A stretch of DNA of 64,000 nucleotides from Candidatus Gastranaerophilales bacterium (GTDB lineage Bacteria > Cyanobacteriota > Vampirovibrionia > Gastranaerophilales > Gastranaerophilaceae), in assembly GCA_944322745.1 (NCBI GenBank), contig CALUPV010000008.1, positions 16,992-80,991 on the forward strand, in the 5' to 3' direction. Below, piece after piece: positions 55,779 to 64,000 of the stretch; the first letter of the stretch is position 1; each line of letters opens with the position of its first letter. The notes below the pieces were generated by a model. The model made no database searches and was not told the origin of the DNA. It saw only the letters and a program-made list of their open reading frames with translations. A program made the translations under genes and the position numbers.

Positions 55779-58283
55779 ATGAATCAAGAATTACCAATAG
55801 AAAATCAATGTTTATTATATAAAATAAAAAAGCCATACCAATATATAGGTTCAGAATATTTAAGTTATAACAAAGACTTTGAGACAGCAGAAGTAAAAAT
55901 AGCTTTTGCTTTTCCTGATAAATATGAAATAGCCATAAGTAATCTGGGGCAAAAAATCCTATATGATATTGTAAATGCTGACAAAAGATATATGGCAGAC
56001 AGGGCTTACGCTCCTGATATTGACTATAAAGAAGAATTAATTAAAAACAATCTGCCAATTTTAACATTAGAAAGTAAGAAACCGGTAAAATATTTCGACA
56101 TTATCGGGTTTTCACTTCAATATGAACTTGCATACCCAACAATGCTTGAGATGATAAAATTATCAGGTTTGCAAGTTGAAAGAAAGAAAAGAGAAGAAAA
56201 AGACCCAATAATAATGGCTGGTGGTCCTTGCTGTTTTAACCCAAGGCCAATACAAGATTTTATTGATATATTCCTTATTGGAGACGGTGAAGAACTTATA
56301 ATTGATGTTCTTGAAAAATATAAAGAATTAAAAGATAAAAATAAAACAAAGACAGAAATAATAAAAGAATTATCTAAAATTGAAGGTGTTTTTGCACCAC
56401 AAGAACAAAATAAAACAAAAAAAAGAATTTTTGATATATCAAAACTAAACAGAGCCCCCAAAGCACCTGTTCCTTATTCTTCAAGTGTACATGACAGAAC
56501 CATTATAGAAATAAGAAGAGGCTGCGGAAGAATGTGCCGTTTTTGTCAAGCTGGACATATAAATCTTCCAATTAGAGAAAGAAAAGCCGAAGATATAATA
56601 AATATGGTTAAAGAGTCAGTGTCAGAAACGGGCTATGACGAATATTCACTACTTTCATTATCTTCAAACGATTATATAAATATAGAAAATGTAATTGAAT
56701 CATTAAGCGAAGAAATGAATAAAAAGAAAGTATCAGTATCACTTCCAAGCCAAAGAATAGACCGCTATAGTACAAAACTGGCAGAACTTGTAAGAGGAGT
56801 AAGAGCAACAACAGCAACTCTAGCACCTGAAGCAGGAAGTCAAAGACTAAGAAATGTAATAAATAAAAACCTGACAGAAGAACAAATTACAGATACAATT
56901 TTAAATTGCTACAAAACAGGATTCAATCATATAAAATTATATTTTATGATAGGTCTTCCAACTGAAGATTATGAAGACCTTGATGAAATGGCTGAACTAT
57001 TTAATAAAATAAAATACAGAAGTAAAGTTCTAAAAAAAGAACTCGAGTTAAAAGACAGCCTAAATTTAACGTGTACAGTATCAATTTTTGTACCAAAACC
57101 GTTTACACCGTTCCAATGGTTTGGACAAAATTCTCAAGAAGAAATAAGAAATAAAATAAAATATCTTTTAGATAAAGTCAAAACAATAAAAGGTGTAAAA
57201 ATAAATTATCACAATAGTTTTACATCAAAAGTTGAAAGTGCTTTTACCAGAGGAGATGAAAAATATAATAAGTTCTTCCTTGAATTACACAAAAAAGGAG
57301 TATATTTATCAACTTGGGATGAAAATATAGATAAAAATTTATGGGAACAGACAGCACTAGAGTGCGGATTCAATATAGATGAGGAAGCACAAAGAAGTTA
57401 TTCATTAGAAGAAGATTTACCGTGGGATATCATTGATACAGGACTAAGCAAGGAATGGTTAAAAGAACAATATAATAACGCCATTAAAGCTGCAAATATA
57501 ATCCCTTGTGAGTTCTCTTGTGTTAATTGCGGTGTATGTACAAATTTAAAAACACACAAAATTCTTGATAATGAAGTTAAATCAATAAACAAAAAAGAAA
57601 ATAATATTGAACAAAAAATATCTGAAACTTATAAATACAGACTGAAAATATCAAAAAAAGATGAAATGAGATACATCTCTCATCTTGACTGGCAGAACAC
57701 AATAATAAAATCACTATACCGCTCCGGCTTAAGTTTGGTCTTTTCACAAGGATTTAACCCATCACCCAAATTTTCACTGGGAATAGCACTTCCAATCTTT
57801 GTTGAAAGTGAATGTGAGCTTATAGATATAGAAATATATGACAATATAGAAGAAAAAAATCTTGCAGAAAAGCTTAATAAAGTTCTACCTTCTAAGATAA
57901 GAATTATAAATGCAAATAAAATAGATAAAAATACTCCTGCCATTGATATTATGGCACAATGGGCATCATATTCTTTTGAACCTGTTATTGAGGGTATTTT
58001 ACAAAATAAAGATTTGTTGTATATTAAAGAAGTAATATCTTCAAGTAATGAAATATTTATAGAGAAGATAAATAAAAAAGGTATAAAAAAACTTGTAAAT
58101 ATAAAACAATCAATAAAGTCAATAGAAGTAGAAGAAAACAAACTTCAAATGATTTTAAAAACAGGACAATCAGAAGAAATTCCGTCAGTGAAACCTGATG
58201 ATGTTATAAGCCTGTATAGACCTGATATTAACTTTAAAATCATAAGGAAAGCTTTCTATGACAAAGATATGAACAAGTTGTAA
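55779..58283 (+). CDS. B12-binding radical SAM protein with DUF2344 domain (TIGR03960/TIGR03936-like)
   Basis: 834 residues. An N-terminal B12-binding-like region (about 60-200) leads to the radical SAM core RRGCGRMCRFCQAGHINLPI (C-x3-C-x2-C) near residue 248. The last 220 residues are a DUF2344 domain (YRLKISKKDEMRYISHLDWQ). This fused form is widespread in cyanobacteria and often lies next to RNase E/G, as here (27 bases). The reaction is unknown to me; a role in ribosome or RNA maturation has been suggested by context. Confidence 0.9.
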   Translation: MNQELPIENQCLLYKIKKPYQYIGSEYLSYNKDFETAEVKIAFAFPDKYEIAISNLGQKILYDIVNADKRYMADRAYAPDIDYKEELIKNNLPILTLESKKPVKYFDIIGFSLQYELAYPTMLEMIKLSGLQVERKKREEKDPIIMAGGPCCFNPRPIQDFIDIFLIGDGEELIIDVLEKYKELKDKNKTKTEIIKELSKIEGVFAPQEQNKTKKRIFDISKLNRAPKAPVPYSSSVHDRTIIEIRRGCGRMCRFCQAGHINLPIRERKAEDIINMVKESVSETGYDEYSLLSLSSNDYINIENVIESLSEEMNKKKVSVSLPSQRIDRYSTKLAELVRGVRATTATLAPEAGSQRLRNVINKNLTEEQITDTILNCYKTGFNHIKLYFMIGLPTEDYEDLDEMAELFNKIKYRSKVLKKELELKDSLNLTCTVSIFVPKPFTPFQWFGQNSQEEIRNKIKYLLDKVKTIKGVKINYHNSFTSKVESAFTRGDEKYNKFFLELHKKGVYLSTWDENIDKNLWEQTALECGFNIDEEAQRSYSLEEDLPWDIIDTGLSKEWLKEQYNNAIKAANIIPCEFSCVNCGVCTNLKTHKILDNEVKSINKKENNIEQKISETYKYRLKISKKDEMRYISHLDWQNTIIKSLYRSGLSLVFSQGFNPSPKFSLGIALPIFVESECELIDIEIYDNIEEKNLAEKLNKVLPSKIRIINANKIDKNTPAIDIMAQWASYSFEPVIEGILQNKDLLYIKEVISSSNEIFIEKINKKGIKKLVNIKQSIKSIEVEENKLQMILKTGQSEEIPSVKPDDVISLYRPDINFKIIRKAFYDKDMNKL

Positions 58284-58310
58284 GAGTTTACAATTAGAAA
58301 AGGAAAAAGT

Positions 58311-60107
58311 ATGTCAAAAGCAATAGTTGTAGCAGAAAGAGATAATATTGCAGCAGTAATTGAAGATGGTAAAGTTTGTGAATTTTATGTACATCGTGGC
58401 GATATGCTATTAAATGATGTATATTTAGCTACTGTAGATAATATATTACCAAGTATTGATGCTGCATTTGTAAATGTAGGCTACGATAAAATGGGTTTTT
58501 TACACGCACATGACGCAATAGGTAAAGGTACTTTAAAAGAAAAACTATCACCTAAACAAAAAATTATAGTACAAGTTGTAAAAGAACCTGTAGGACATAA
58601 AGGTCCAAGAGTTTCAACAATGATTAGTTTACCCGGAAGATTTTTGGTATTAATGCCACAGGAAACGGGTATAAATGTATCAAGAAAAATTGTAAATCAA
58701 AAAGAAAGAGCAAGATTAAAATCAATTATAAGTCTTTTAAAACCTGTAGGAATTGGAGTTATAGTAAGAACAGAAGCAGAAGGACAGTCTGATGCTGATA
58801 TTCAAGAAGATATGGAAATTCTTCTTGAAAAATGGAATACTATTGTTACAGCAGCAGAAACAAGACCGGCACCAAGTTTATTATATAGAGACCAAGACTT
58901 GCTATACAGAGTTATGAGGGAAGCCTGCAGCGAGGACGTTGATGAAATTATCTTAGATACCTCGTATGGAGTTCATAGAACTCAGCAAATTCTCCAAAAC
59001 TGGAATATGAATAAAAATATAGACGTCAATGTATATAAAGGATCTGAAACACTACTTGTAGCATCAGGCATTGTAAAAGAAATAAAAGCAGCACTTCAAA
59101 CAAAAGTTAATCTTCCGAGTGGCGGCTATTTATTCATACAAACAACAGAAGCACTAACTGTAATAGACGTAAACAGCGGTAAATTTGTAAGTTCTACAAC
59201 ACAAGATGAAACCATAGTAAAAACAAATATTGAAGCAGTACACGAAATAGCACGTCAATTAAGGTTAAGAAATATTGGCGGTATGGTAATTGTAGACTTT
59301 ATTGATATGAACAACAGACGTGATAAACTTGCCATTATGGAAGAGCTTGAAATTGCACTTGACAAGGACAAAGCAAAACCACAAGTAGGGCAACTTTCAG
59401 ATTTGGGATTGGTAGAATTAACCAGACACAGACAAGGACAAAGCTTATCTGAAATATTCGGAAAAAAATGTCCGCACTGCCAAGGCACAGGTTATATTGC
59501 AGATGACTTAACATTCTCTGCCCCAGTTGTTGAAGGCGAAATAAAAGCAAAAGCAGCTAAACTAAAAATTCCGGCTCAACAAATTAAGAATAAAACCCCA
59601 AACTACAAACAAAATAAAGTTTTCAACAATCCGAATAACAATCCTTTGATAGAAAACGAACAAAATAATAACAACAATAATAATAACCAAAATCAATCAA
59701 ATCAACAAAATAATCAATTTAATCAGCAGAAAAAGAACTTCAACAAATTCAATAACAGAAATAATCAACCTAAAGCTGAACAACAAGAGCAAACAACTAT
59801 ACAAAACGAAAATAAAGTTATTGAAGAAGAACGAAAAGAAGATATAAAAATAGCTCAAGAACAAATAAAAATTGTTGAAGAAACAACTGTTGATAAAGAA
59901 AAAATTGAAGAAAACACTATTGAAAAACCAATAGAAAACGAACAACCAAAAGAAAAGAAAAAAAGAAAGACTTCTGGACGAAAAAAACAAACAAAACCCG
60001 AAACAAAAACAAATGAAATAACTGAAGGAAAAGAAACAACTGAAACAGAAGAAAAAAAGAAAAAACCGGGAAGAAAACCAAGAAAACAAAAAACAACAGA
60101 AGGTTAA
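58311..60107 (+). CDS. Ribonuclease E/G
   Basis: 598 residues. The catalytic half (about 1-410) has the S1-like domain (LPSIDAAFVNVGYDKMGFLH), the metal site IDVNSGKF and IVDFIDM, and the zinc-link CPHCQGTG. The C-terminal part is a low-complexity Asn/Gln-rich stretch (about 445-500) then a Lys/Arg/Glu-rich tail (KKKRKTSGRKKQ, KKKKPGRKPRK), probably a disordered RNA- or protein-binding scaffold, as in cyanobacterial RNase E. It starts mRNA decay and rRNA processing. Confidence 0.93.
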   Translation: MSKAIVVAERDNIAAVIEDGKVCEFYVHRGDMLLNDVYLATVDNILPSIDAAFVNVGYDKMGFLHAHDAIGKGTLKEKLSPKQKIIVQVVKEPVGHKGPRVSTMISLPGRFLVLMPQETGINVSRKIVNQKERARLKSIISLLKPVGIGVIVRTEAEGQSDADIQEDMEILLEKWNTIVTAAETRPAPSLLYRDQDLLYRVMREACSEDVDEIILDTSYGVHRTQQILQNWNMNKNIDVNVYKGSETLLVASGIVKEIKAALQTKVNLPSGGYLFIQTTEALTVIDVNSGKFVSSTTQDETIVKTNIEAVHEIARQLRLRNIGGMVIVDFIDMNNRRDKLAIMEELEIALDKDKAKPQVGQLSDLGLVELTRHRQGQSLSEIFGKKCPHCQGTGYIADDLTFSAPVVEGEIKAKAAKLKIPAQQIKNKTPNYKQNKVFNNPNNNPLIENEQNNNNNNNNQNQSNQQNNQFNQQKKNFNKFNNRNNQPKAEQQEQTTIQNENKVIEEERKEDIKIAQEQIKIVEETTVDKEKIEENTIEKPIENEQPKEKKKRKTSGRKKQTKPETKTNEITEGKETTETEEKKKKPGRKPRKQKTTEG

Positions 60108-60117
60108 AATACAATAA

Positions 60118-60516
60118 ATGGAAGAATCAATACAAATAAATGAAAATAATAAGGATATGTTTAATATAAACATTCCCTCATTTGATGCGGGGACGGTTGT
60201 TCCATCCCCGCCTGTTTCTCAACCATCAGAGCTGGAAAGTTTTACAGAAAAATCAATTGTTTCTTTTGGCACAATGGCGATTTGTATTGTGTTATTTTTA
60301 GTTTTTATATTCATATTCAAAAGAAAAAGAAAATCTTCTGAAACTACAGATTATTATTATGAAGAAATTGAAAATAAAAATACAAAAGAGAGAAAAGAAG
60401 ACGAAGATAACGAATATAAATTATCACAAGAGATAAAAAGTAAAACATACCTGAATACACCAAGTAGTATACACAAATGTATAAAATCTTTTCTCGAAAA
60501 TACAAAAGAAAATTAA
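60118..60516 (+). CDS. Small single-span membrane protein
   Basis: 132 residues. A Pro-rich N-terminal part is followed by one membrane helix (SFGTMAICIVLFLVFIFIF, about 54-72) and a Lys/Glu-rich cytoplasmic tail. No family recognised. It is 10 bases after RNase E/G and converges on engB with a 4-base overlap. Confidence 0.65.
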   Translation: MEESIQINENNKDMFNINIPSFDAGTVVPSPPVSQPSELESFTEKSIVSFGTMAICIVLFLVFIFIFKRKRKSSETTDYYYEEIENKNTKERKEDEDNEYKLSQEIKSKTYLNTPSSIHKCIKSFLENTKEN

Positions 60517-61094
60517 ATTGATAGTTTTATTATTTCTTCAATTTTATCAAGTATTTTTTTGTTGTAATAATTTTCTGATTTACAAAAAGGAAGAACAGGC
60601 AAATTAAGTTCTTTTTCAAATTTCATACAGGTAGGTAAAACTTTAGAACGTGATATTTGATCCACCTTTGTTGCAACAACAAAACAATGAAGTTTATTAT
60701 ATTTAATCCATTCTGCCATCTGAAAATCATTTTGCTGTATAGGATGCCTTGAATCTATCAACTGAATCAGAGAAACAATGGACTTTCTTTCTAATAAATA
60801 TTTTTCTAAACTTTTTTGCCACTGATTTTGAACCTTTCCTGAAACTTTCGCATATCCGTATCCAGGTAAATCAGCAAAAATAAAATTGTCATTAATACTA
60901 AATAAATTAATTAATTTTGTTTTTCCGGGTGTATTACTTGTTTTTGCCAGCCCATTTATATTAACAAGAGCATTAATGAAAGATGATTTTCCAACATTAG
61001 AACGCCCTATTAATGCGAATTCAGGCAGATTGAGTTCAGGACACTCTTTTATAGTAGGTGCACTAGTAAGAAACTTTGCTTTTGTTATTTTCAT
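60513..61094 (-). CDS. engB: Ribosome-biogenesis GTPase EngB/YsxC
   Basis: 193 residues. The GTPase motifs are G1 GRSNVGKSS, G2/G3 TPGKTKLINLFSINDNF and DLPGYGYAKV, G4 ATKVDQI, with a short C-terminus. It acts in assembly of the large ribosomal subunit. Confidence 0.95.
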   Translation of the reverse strand: MKITKAKFLTSAPTIKECPELNLPEFALIGRSNVGKSSFINALVNINGLAKTSNTPGKTKLINLFSINDNFIFADLPGYGYAKVSGKVQNQWQKSLEKYLLERKSIVSLIQLIDSRHPIQQNDFQMAEWIKYNKLHCFVVATKVDQISRSKVLPTCMKFEKELNLPVLPFCKSENYYNKKILDKIEEIIKLSI

Positions 61095-61308
61095 CTTTTA
61101 ATCTTTTCTTATATATGACACTGGAAAGCAATTTATATACTTTTTTGTTATTGTATACAGTCAACTGTATATCATCATCGAAACTGATATCAACCGGCAA
61201 TTTTTGAGCAAAAATATTAGTCTCAATATGCATAATTTTAATATTTCGTTTATGAATTATGCTAATTGGTGCTGATAAAAATATTTCAAATGTTTTTAAG
61301 ATATCCAT
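61063..61308 (-). CDS. Small unknown basic protein
   Basis: 81 residues, mixed beta; SISIIHKR-like and DISFDDDIQLTVYNNKKVYK. No family recognised; it overlaps the engB start by 32 bases, which makes translation coupling likely, or the start is further downstream. Confidence 0.5.
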   Translation of the reverse strand: MDILKTFEIFLSAPISIIHKRNIKIMHIETNIFAQKLPVDISFDDDIQLTVYNNKKVYKLLSSVIYKKRLKDENNKSKVSY

Positions 61309-61369
61309 TATTACATAATATCAAACTTATACATGCTTTTGTACAAATGTCAAAGATTGTTAAAATTCA

Positions 61370-63109
61370 TCAGCCTTTTAATTTATTTATACGAGTTTTA
61401 GCATAATTTAACTTTTCACTTTCACCATAATCATCCTTTGGCAATAAATCAATAAACTTTTGATAATAAATTAAAGCATTCTCTGGTTCAGATAAATTAT
61501 CAAAAGCAAATCCCAAATAGAAATAAACAAGGACATTATTTTTATCAAGCTCAAGACATTTATACAAAGAAGCCGTAGAAGCAGCATATTTATTTTGAGC
61601 AATATAATTTAAGGCTTTGTAATAATATAAGACAGCATCTTTTTTATTTATTTTTAATGCTTCATCTACCAAACGCATTGATTCATTATAATTCTGTGCT
61701 TCATATGAAGAAATTATTTGGTTTATATATTTTTGTGATTCTGCATTATTCACCATATCAAGCAGGTCAATGGCGGTCTTATTTTCGGAATTTAATTTTA
61801 ACGATTGATTAACATACTTTCTTGCACTTTCAATATCATTTTCCTGTAAATATATATAACCAAATGCACAATACACATCTGAATTTTTTGGATATAAAAT
61901 CATTGATTTATTTAAAAGTTCGAAAGTAGTCTGTTTTTTATTCAATAAATAATTAGCTCTAGCCTGAGTCAATATAACATACAAGTTTTCCTGACTAGCT
62001 GAATCTAAAACATCCAGTGCCTGCTGATAAAGACCTGCAGCAATCAAAGAATTTGCCTCTTTTACCGGTTCATCAGATAGTTTAGCAAGCAAAACATTAT
62101 ATTTAGCTATCAACTCATTACTATCAGCCTTATCTCTTGCCTTAGTAAGTACATCATAAGAATCCTTAAGCTTTCCTTTTTTCATATATATTTCAGATAA
62201 CAATATGTATCCCTTTGCATTATTCGGATATTTTTCAGTTAGAATAGTTGCATAAAACTCTGCTAAGTCAAAATTTTCTCTTTTTAGAAACATATCTGCA
62301 AAATCGGAATACACAACTTCATAATTAGGCTTATCAGTTTTATATATTTGCTTTACTATATCTTTTTCACCTATATTCTTTAAAGATAACAATTTATATA
62401 TTGAATATTTAGCATCATCATCAGATGAATTAATAGAAAGAATATTAGAATATTCAATAATCGCAGCATCAATATTCTTATTTTGAACCAGATACAATGC
62501 ACGTAATTTTCTAATTTCTATATCGTTAGGATTTTTTACAATAATCTTGTCACAAATGTCTACTGCTTTCTCATAATTGCCGCTCAGGTCAAAAATAATA
62601 GTCAAAGCACTTTTTAAAATATTTGTATTTAATGAATAATTTGCAGCTTTATTAATATATGTTTCAGATTGTTCTTTATCATCAAGTATCAATGCCATTA
62701 TTGCTAAATTTGCACAAAGTAGCCCTTTATCTTTTGAATATTTTACAGAGTTTTTGCTATTTAAATATAATGTGTTTATATAACTTTTGACTGTTGAGTT
62801 CAATTTATTTTGTCTGGACAAATTTGAAAGAAAAACAAGTTCTTCAAATGCACTATCATAATCTTTTGATTTCATATACAAATCAACTAATGACACATAT
62901 AATATATAGTCATTAGGATTAAGATTAATTTTCGTTTGTATTTCTTTTATTGCAGATTTAAAAGAAGCTTCCTCATAATTACTATATATAATACTTGAAT
63001 TTTGTATAGCACTATTTCTGTTTGGACTATTTCTCTTTATTATTGCATCTGCGAAAGCAGAAGTTCCAAACATTAATATCATAATTAAATAACACAATTT
63101 TATTTTCAT
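61370..63109 (-). CDS. Exported multi-TPR protein
   Basis: 579 residues from ATG 63109, chosen because AGGGTG lies 9 bases before it. Signal sequence KIKLCYLIMILMFGTSAFA, then about 12-14 TPR units covering most of the chain (VYCAFGYIYLQENDIESARK and LYYYKALNYIAQNKYAASTA). It is probably a periplasmic scaffold, not an enzyme. Monocistronic. Confidence 0.85.
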   Translation of the reverse strand: MKIKLCYLIMILMFGTSAFADAIIKRNSPNRNSAIQNSSIIYSNYEEASFKSAIKEIQTKINLNPNDYILYVSLVDLYMKSKDYDSAFEELVFLSNLSRQNKLNSTVKSYINTLYLNSKNSVKYSKDKGLLCANLAIMALILDDKEQSETYINKAANYSLNTNILKSALTIIFDLSGNYEKAVDICDKIIVKNPNDIEIRKLRALYLVQNKNIDAAIIEYSNILSINSSDDDAKYSIYKLLSLKNIGEKDIVKQIYKTDKPNYEVVYSDFADMFLKRENFDLAEFYATILTEKYPNNAKGYILLSEIYMKKGKLKDSYDVLTKARDKADSNELIAKYNVLLAKLSDEPVKEANSLIAAGLYQQALDVLDSASQENLYVILTQARANYLLNKKQTTFELLNKSMILYPKNSDVYCAFGYIYLQENDIESARKYVNQSLKLNSENKTAIDLLDMVNNAESQKYINQIISSYEAQNYNESMRLVDEALKINKKDAVLYYYKALNYIAQNKYAASTASLYKCLELDKNNVLVYFYLGFAFDNLSEPENALIYYQKFIDLLPKDDYGESEKLNYAKTRINKLKG

Positions 63110-63169
63110 AAACCAAAACACCCTATCATACTTATTATATGTTATATTAACATTAATAGTTAAGTCAAA

Positions 63170-63199
63170 TAAAAAGGAGCCTTTTCAAGCTCCTTTTTA
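63170..63199. terminator. Bidirectional terminator
   Basis: 10-bp stem AAAAAGGAGC/GCTCCTTTTT (63171-63180 with 63189-63198) with A and T runs. It lies downstream of the surface-protein gene on the minus strand. Confidence 0.85.
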
Positions 63200-63220
63200 A
63201 TATTTTTAATTATTTAGTTT

Positions 63221-64000
63221 TTATTCTTCGTCTTCAACAATTTCTATTTGACTAGCTGCAGCGAATACATCTACAAATGTTGTTCTTCCGTCATTTATTA
63301 CTGTTGCATTGTTGAATACTTCAGGTTGTCTCGGTAATTTATTTAACATTGTTGCTTGGTCATCATCAACTTCAACCGTTGGTTCATCAGGTTTTGGTGT
63401 ATATGGAAGCTTATTAACTAATAAGATTTTTTCTGAACCGTCGCCATATTGAATATGATGTCTTTGATTATATTTACCATCAGCAGTTAAGTCTGCAGAA
63501 TCAGTAACTTCATAAGAAGGATTTGATGTGAATTTACCACCAACTTCAATATATGCACGATCTGCACTGTCACCTTCTTCTCTAAGAATATTTGAAGTTT
63601 TGTCGTAGCCTGAAATAACTTCTTTCGCATCAATTGTCATGTCATTGCCGGAGATTAAGCTTGATACAGATAATGCACCGTCAGTTGTAACCTTCATATT
63701 ATTTCCGGCTTTTGCAACTAAACCATTTTGTCTTTCAGCAACATTTTTAACATTGATATCAACATCATTTCCTGCATTAATAACTGTTTTCTTATTATTT
63801 AAATCAACATTATATGCTACAACATCATTTCCTGCTTCGATAGTGATTAAATCAGCATCTAAACTTGAATTAGAAGTCCAAGCATCTTTATCAGATTTTA
63901 CTTTTATATTTTTAGCTTTTACTTTAGAACCATTTTGTATTGAAGCAATGTTTGCAGCTTTTACATTTACATCTTTTGCTGCGGCTACTTCGGTCTTGTC
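63221..64000 (-). CDS. C-terminal part of a large repeat-rich surface protein (partial)
   Basis: The frame stays open from the right edge (first codon at 64000-63998) to the stop at 63221, giving 259 residues of a larger protein. The visible part has a repeating beta-pattern with AGNDV, AGNNM and SGNDM units spaced about 20-40 residues apart (TIEAGNDVVAYNV, VINAGNDVDINV, VAKAGNNMKVTT). This is typical of a right-handed beta-helix in filamentous hemagglutinin-like adhesins. The C-terminal end (about 110 residues) is acidic and not repetitive. Export signals lie outside the window. Confidence 0.7.
   Translation of the reverse strand, partial: DKTEVAAAKDVNVKAANIASIQNGSKVKAKNIKVKSDKDAWTSNSSLDADLITIEAGNDVVAYNVDLNNKKTVINAGNDVDINVKNVAERQNGLVAKAGNNMKVTTDGALSVSSLISGNDMTIDAKEVISGYDKTSNILREEGDSADRAYIEVGGKFTSNPSYEVTDSADLTADGKYNQRHHIQYGDGSEKILLVNKLPYTPKPDEPTVEVDDDQATMLNKLPRQPEVFNNATVINDGRTTFVDVFAAASQIEIVEDEE

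Noticed and set aside
59697..60173. 158-codon Phe/Ser-rich minus-strand frame opposite the RNase E/G tail
   Set aside because: Arises from the Lys/Glu-rich low-complexity tail on the other strand.

Overview
The window is 64 kb of very AT-rich bacterial DNA with a dense, mostly operonic gene layout. Several genes point to the non-photosynthetic sister group of Cyanobacteria (Melainabacteria/Vampirovibrionia, probably a gut Gastranaerophilales). They include an LdpA-type iron-sulfur protein, a HisC-HAD fusion beside hisB, a B12-binding radical SAM protein fused to DUF2344, a cyanobacterial-style HNH endonuclease, and serA next to an AGXT-type aminotransferase. Many short proteins with no recognisable family fit an under-studied lineage. 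The assignment is an inference from gene content; no rRNA is present.

Layout. 1-11.9 kb: serine synthesis (serA plus aminotransferase), an envelope group (repeat protein, Yip1, SppA, phosphohexomutase), an orphan sugar ABC permease, pth and small unknown genes. 12.1-17.1 kb: a tRNA-Arg(TCT), then a 4.9-kb segment bounded by a 24-of-25-base direct repeat that starts at the tRNA 3' end. This segment carries a complete His-Xaa-Ser (HXS) operon (hxsA, hxsD, hxsB, hxsC), a divergent XRE regulator and a frameshifted HEPN/Abi-like gene. It looks like a small tRNA-linked island. 17-31 kb: a CNNM/CorC protein, an unknown membrane protein preceded by a complete Trp-type transcription attenuator (25-codon leader peptide with a Trp-Trp pair, alternative hairpins, terminator), an LdpA homologue, a YD-like repeat/J-domain protein, a B12-binding radical SAM protein, and an operon of PLP decarboxylase, radical SAM enzyme and DMT exporter.

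32-45 kb: ligA, a SIMPL protein, hisC-HAD and hisB, a papain/transglutaminase-like unknown, HNH, split chromate transporter, cysE-tyrS, leuD, hpf and a ROK kinase. 45.9-46.2 kb: a promoter, a cloverleaf-like RNA fold and a tRNA with anticodon CAT. 47-64 kb: NrnA-like DHH protein, YihY, an amino-acid binding lipoprotein, a 53-aa unannotated ORF, TPR proteins, ruvA, glgA, a DNA glycosylase, the DUF2344 radical SAM protein with RNase E/G, engB, and the C-terminal part of a repeat-rich surface protein that runs off the window.

The best candidate for an undescribed system is the HXS cassette together with its regulator, its putative shared operator repeats and the HEPN gene, on a tRNA-bounded island. 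The orphan Trp-type attenuator and the tRNA-leader cloverleaf are the most interesting RNA elements.
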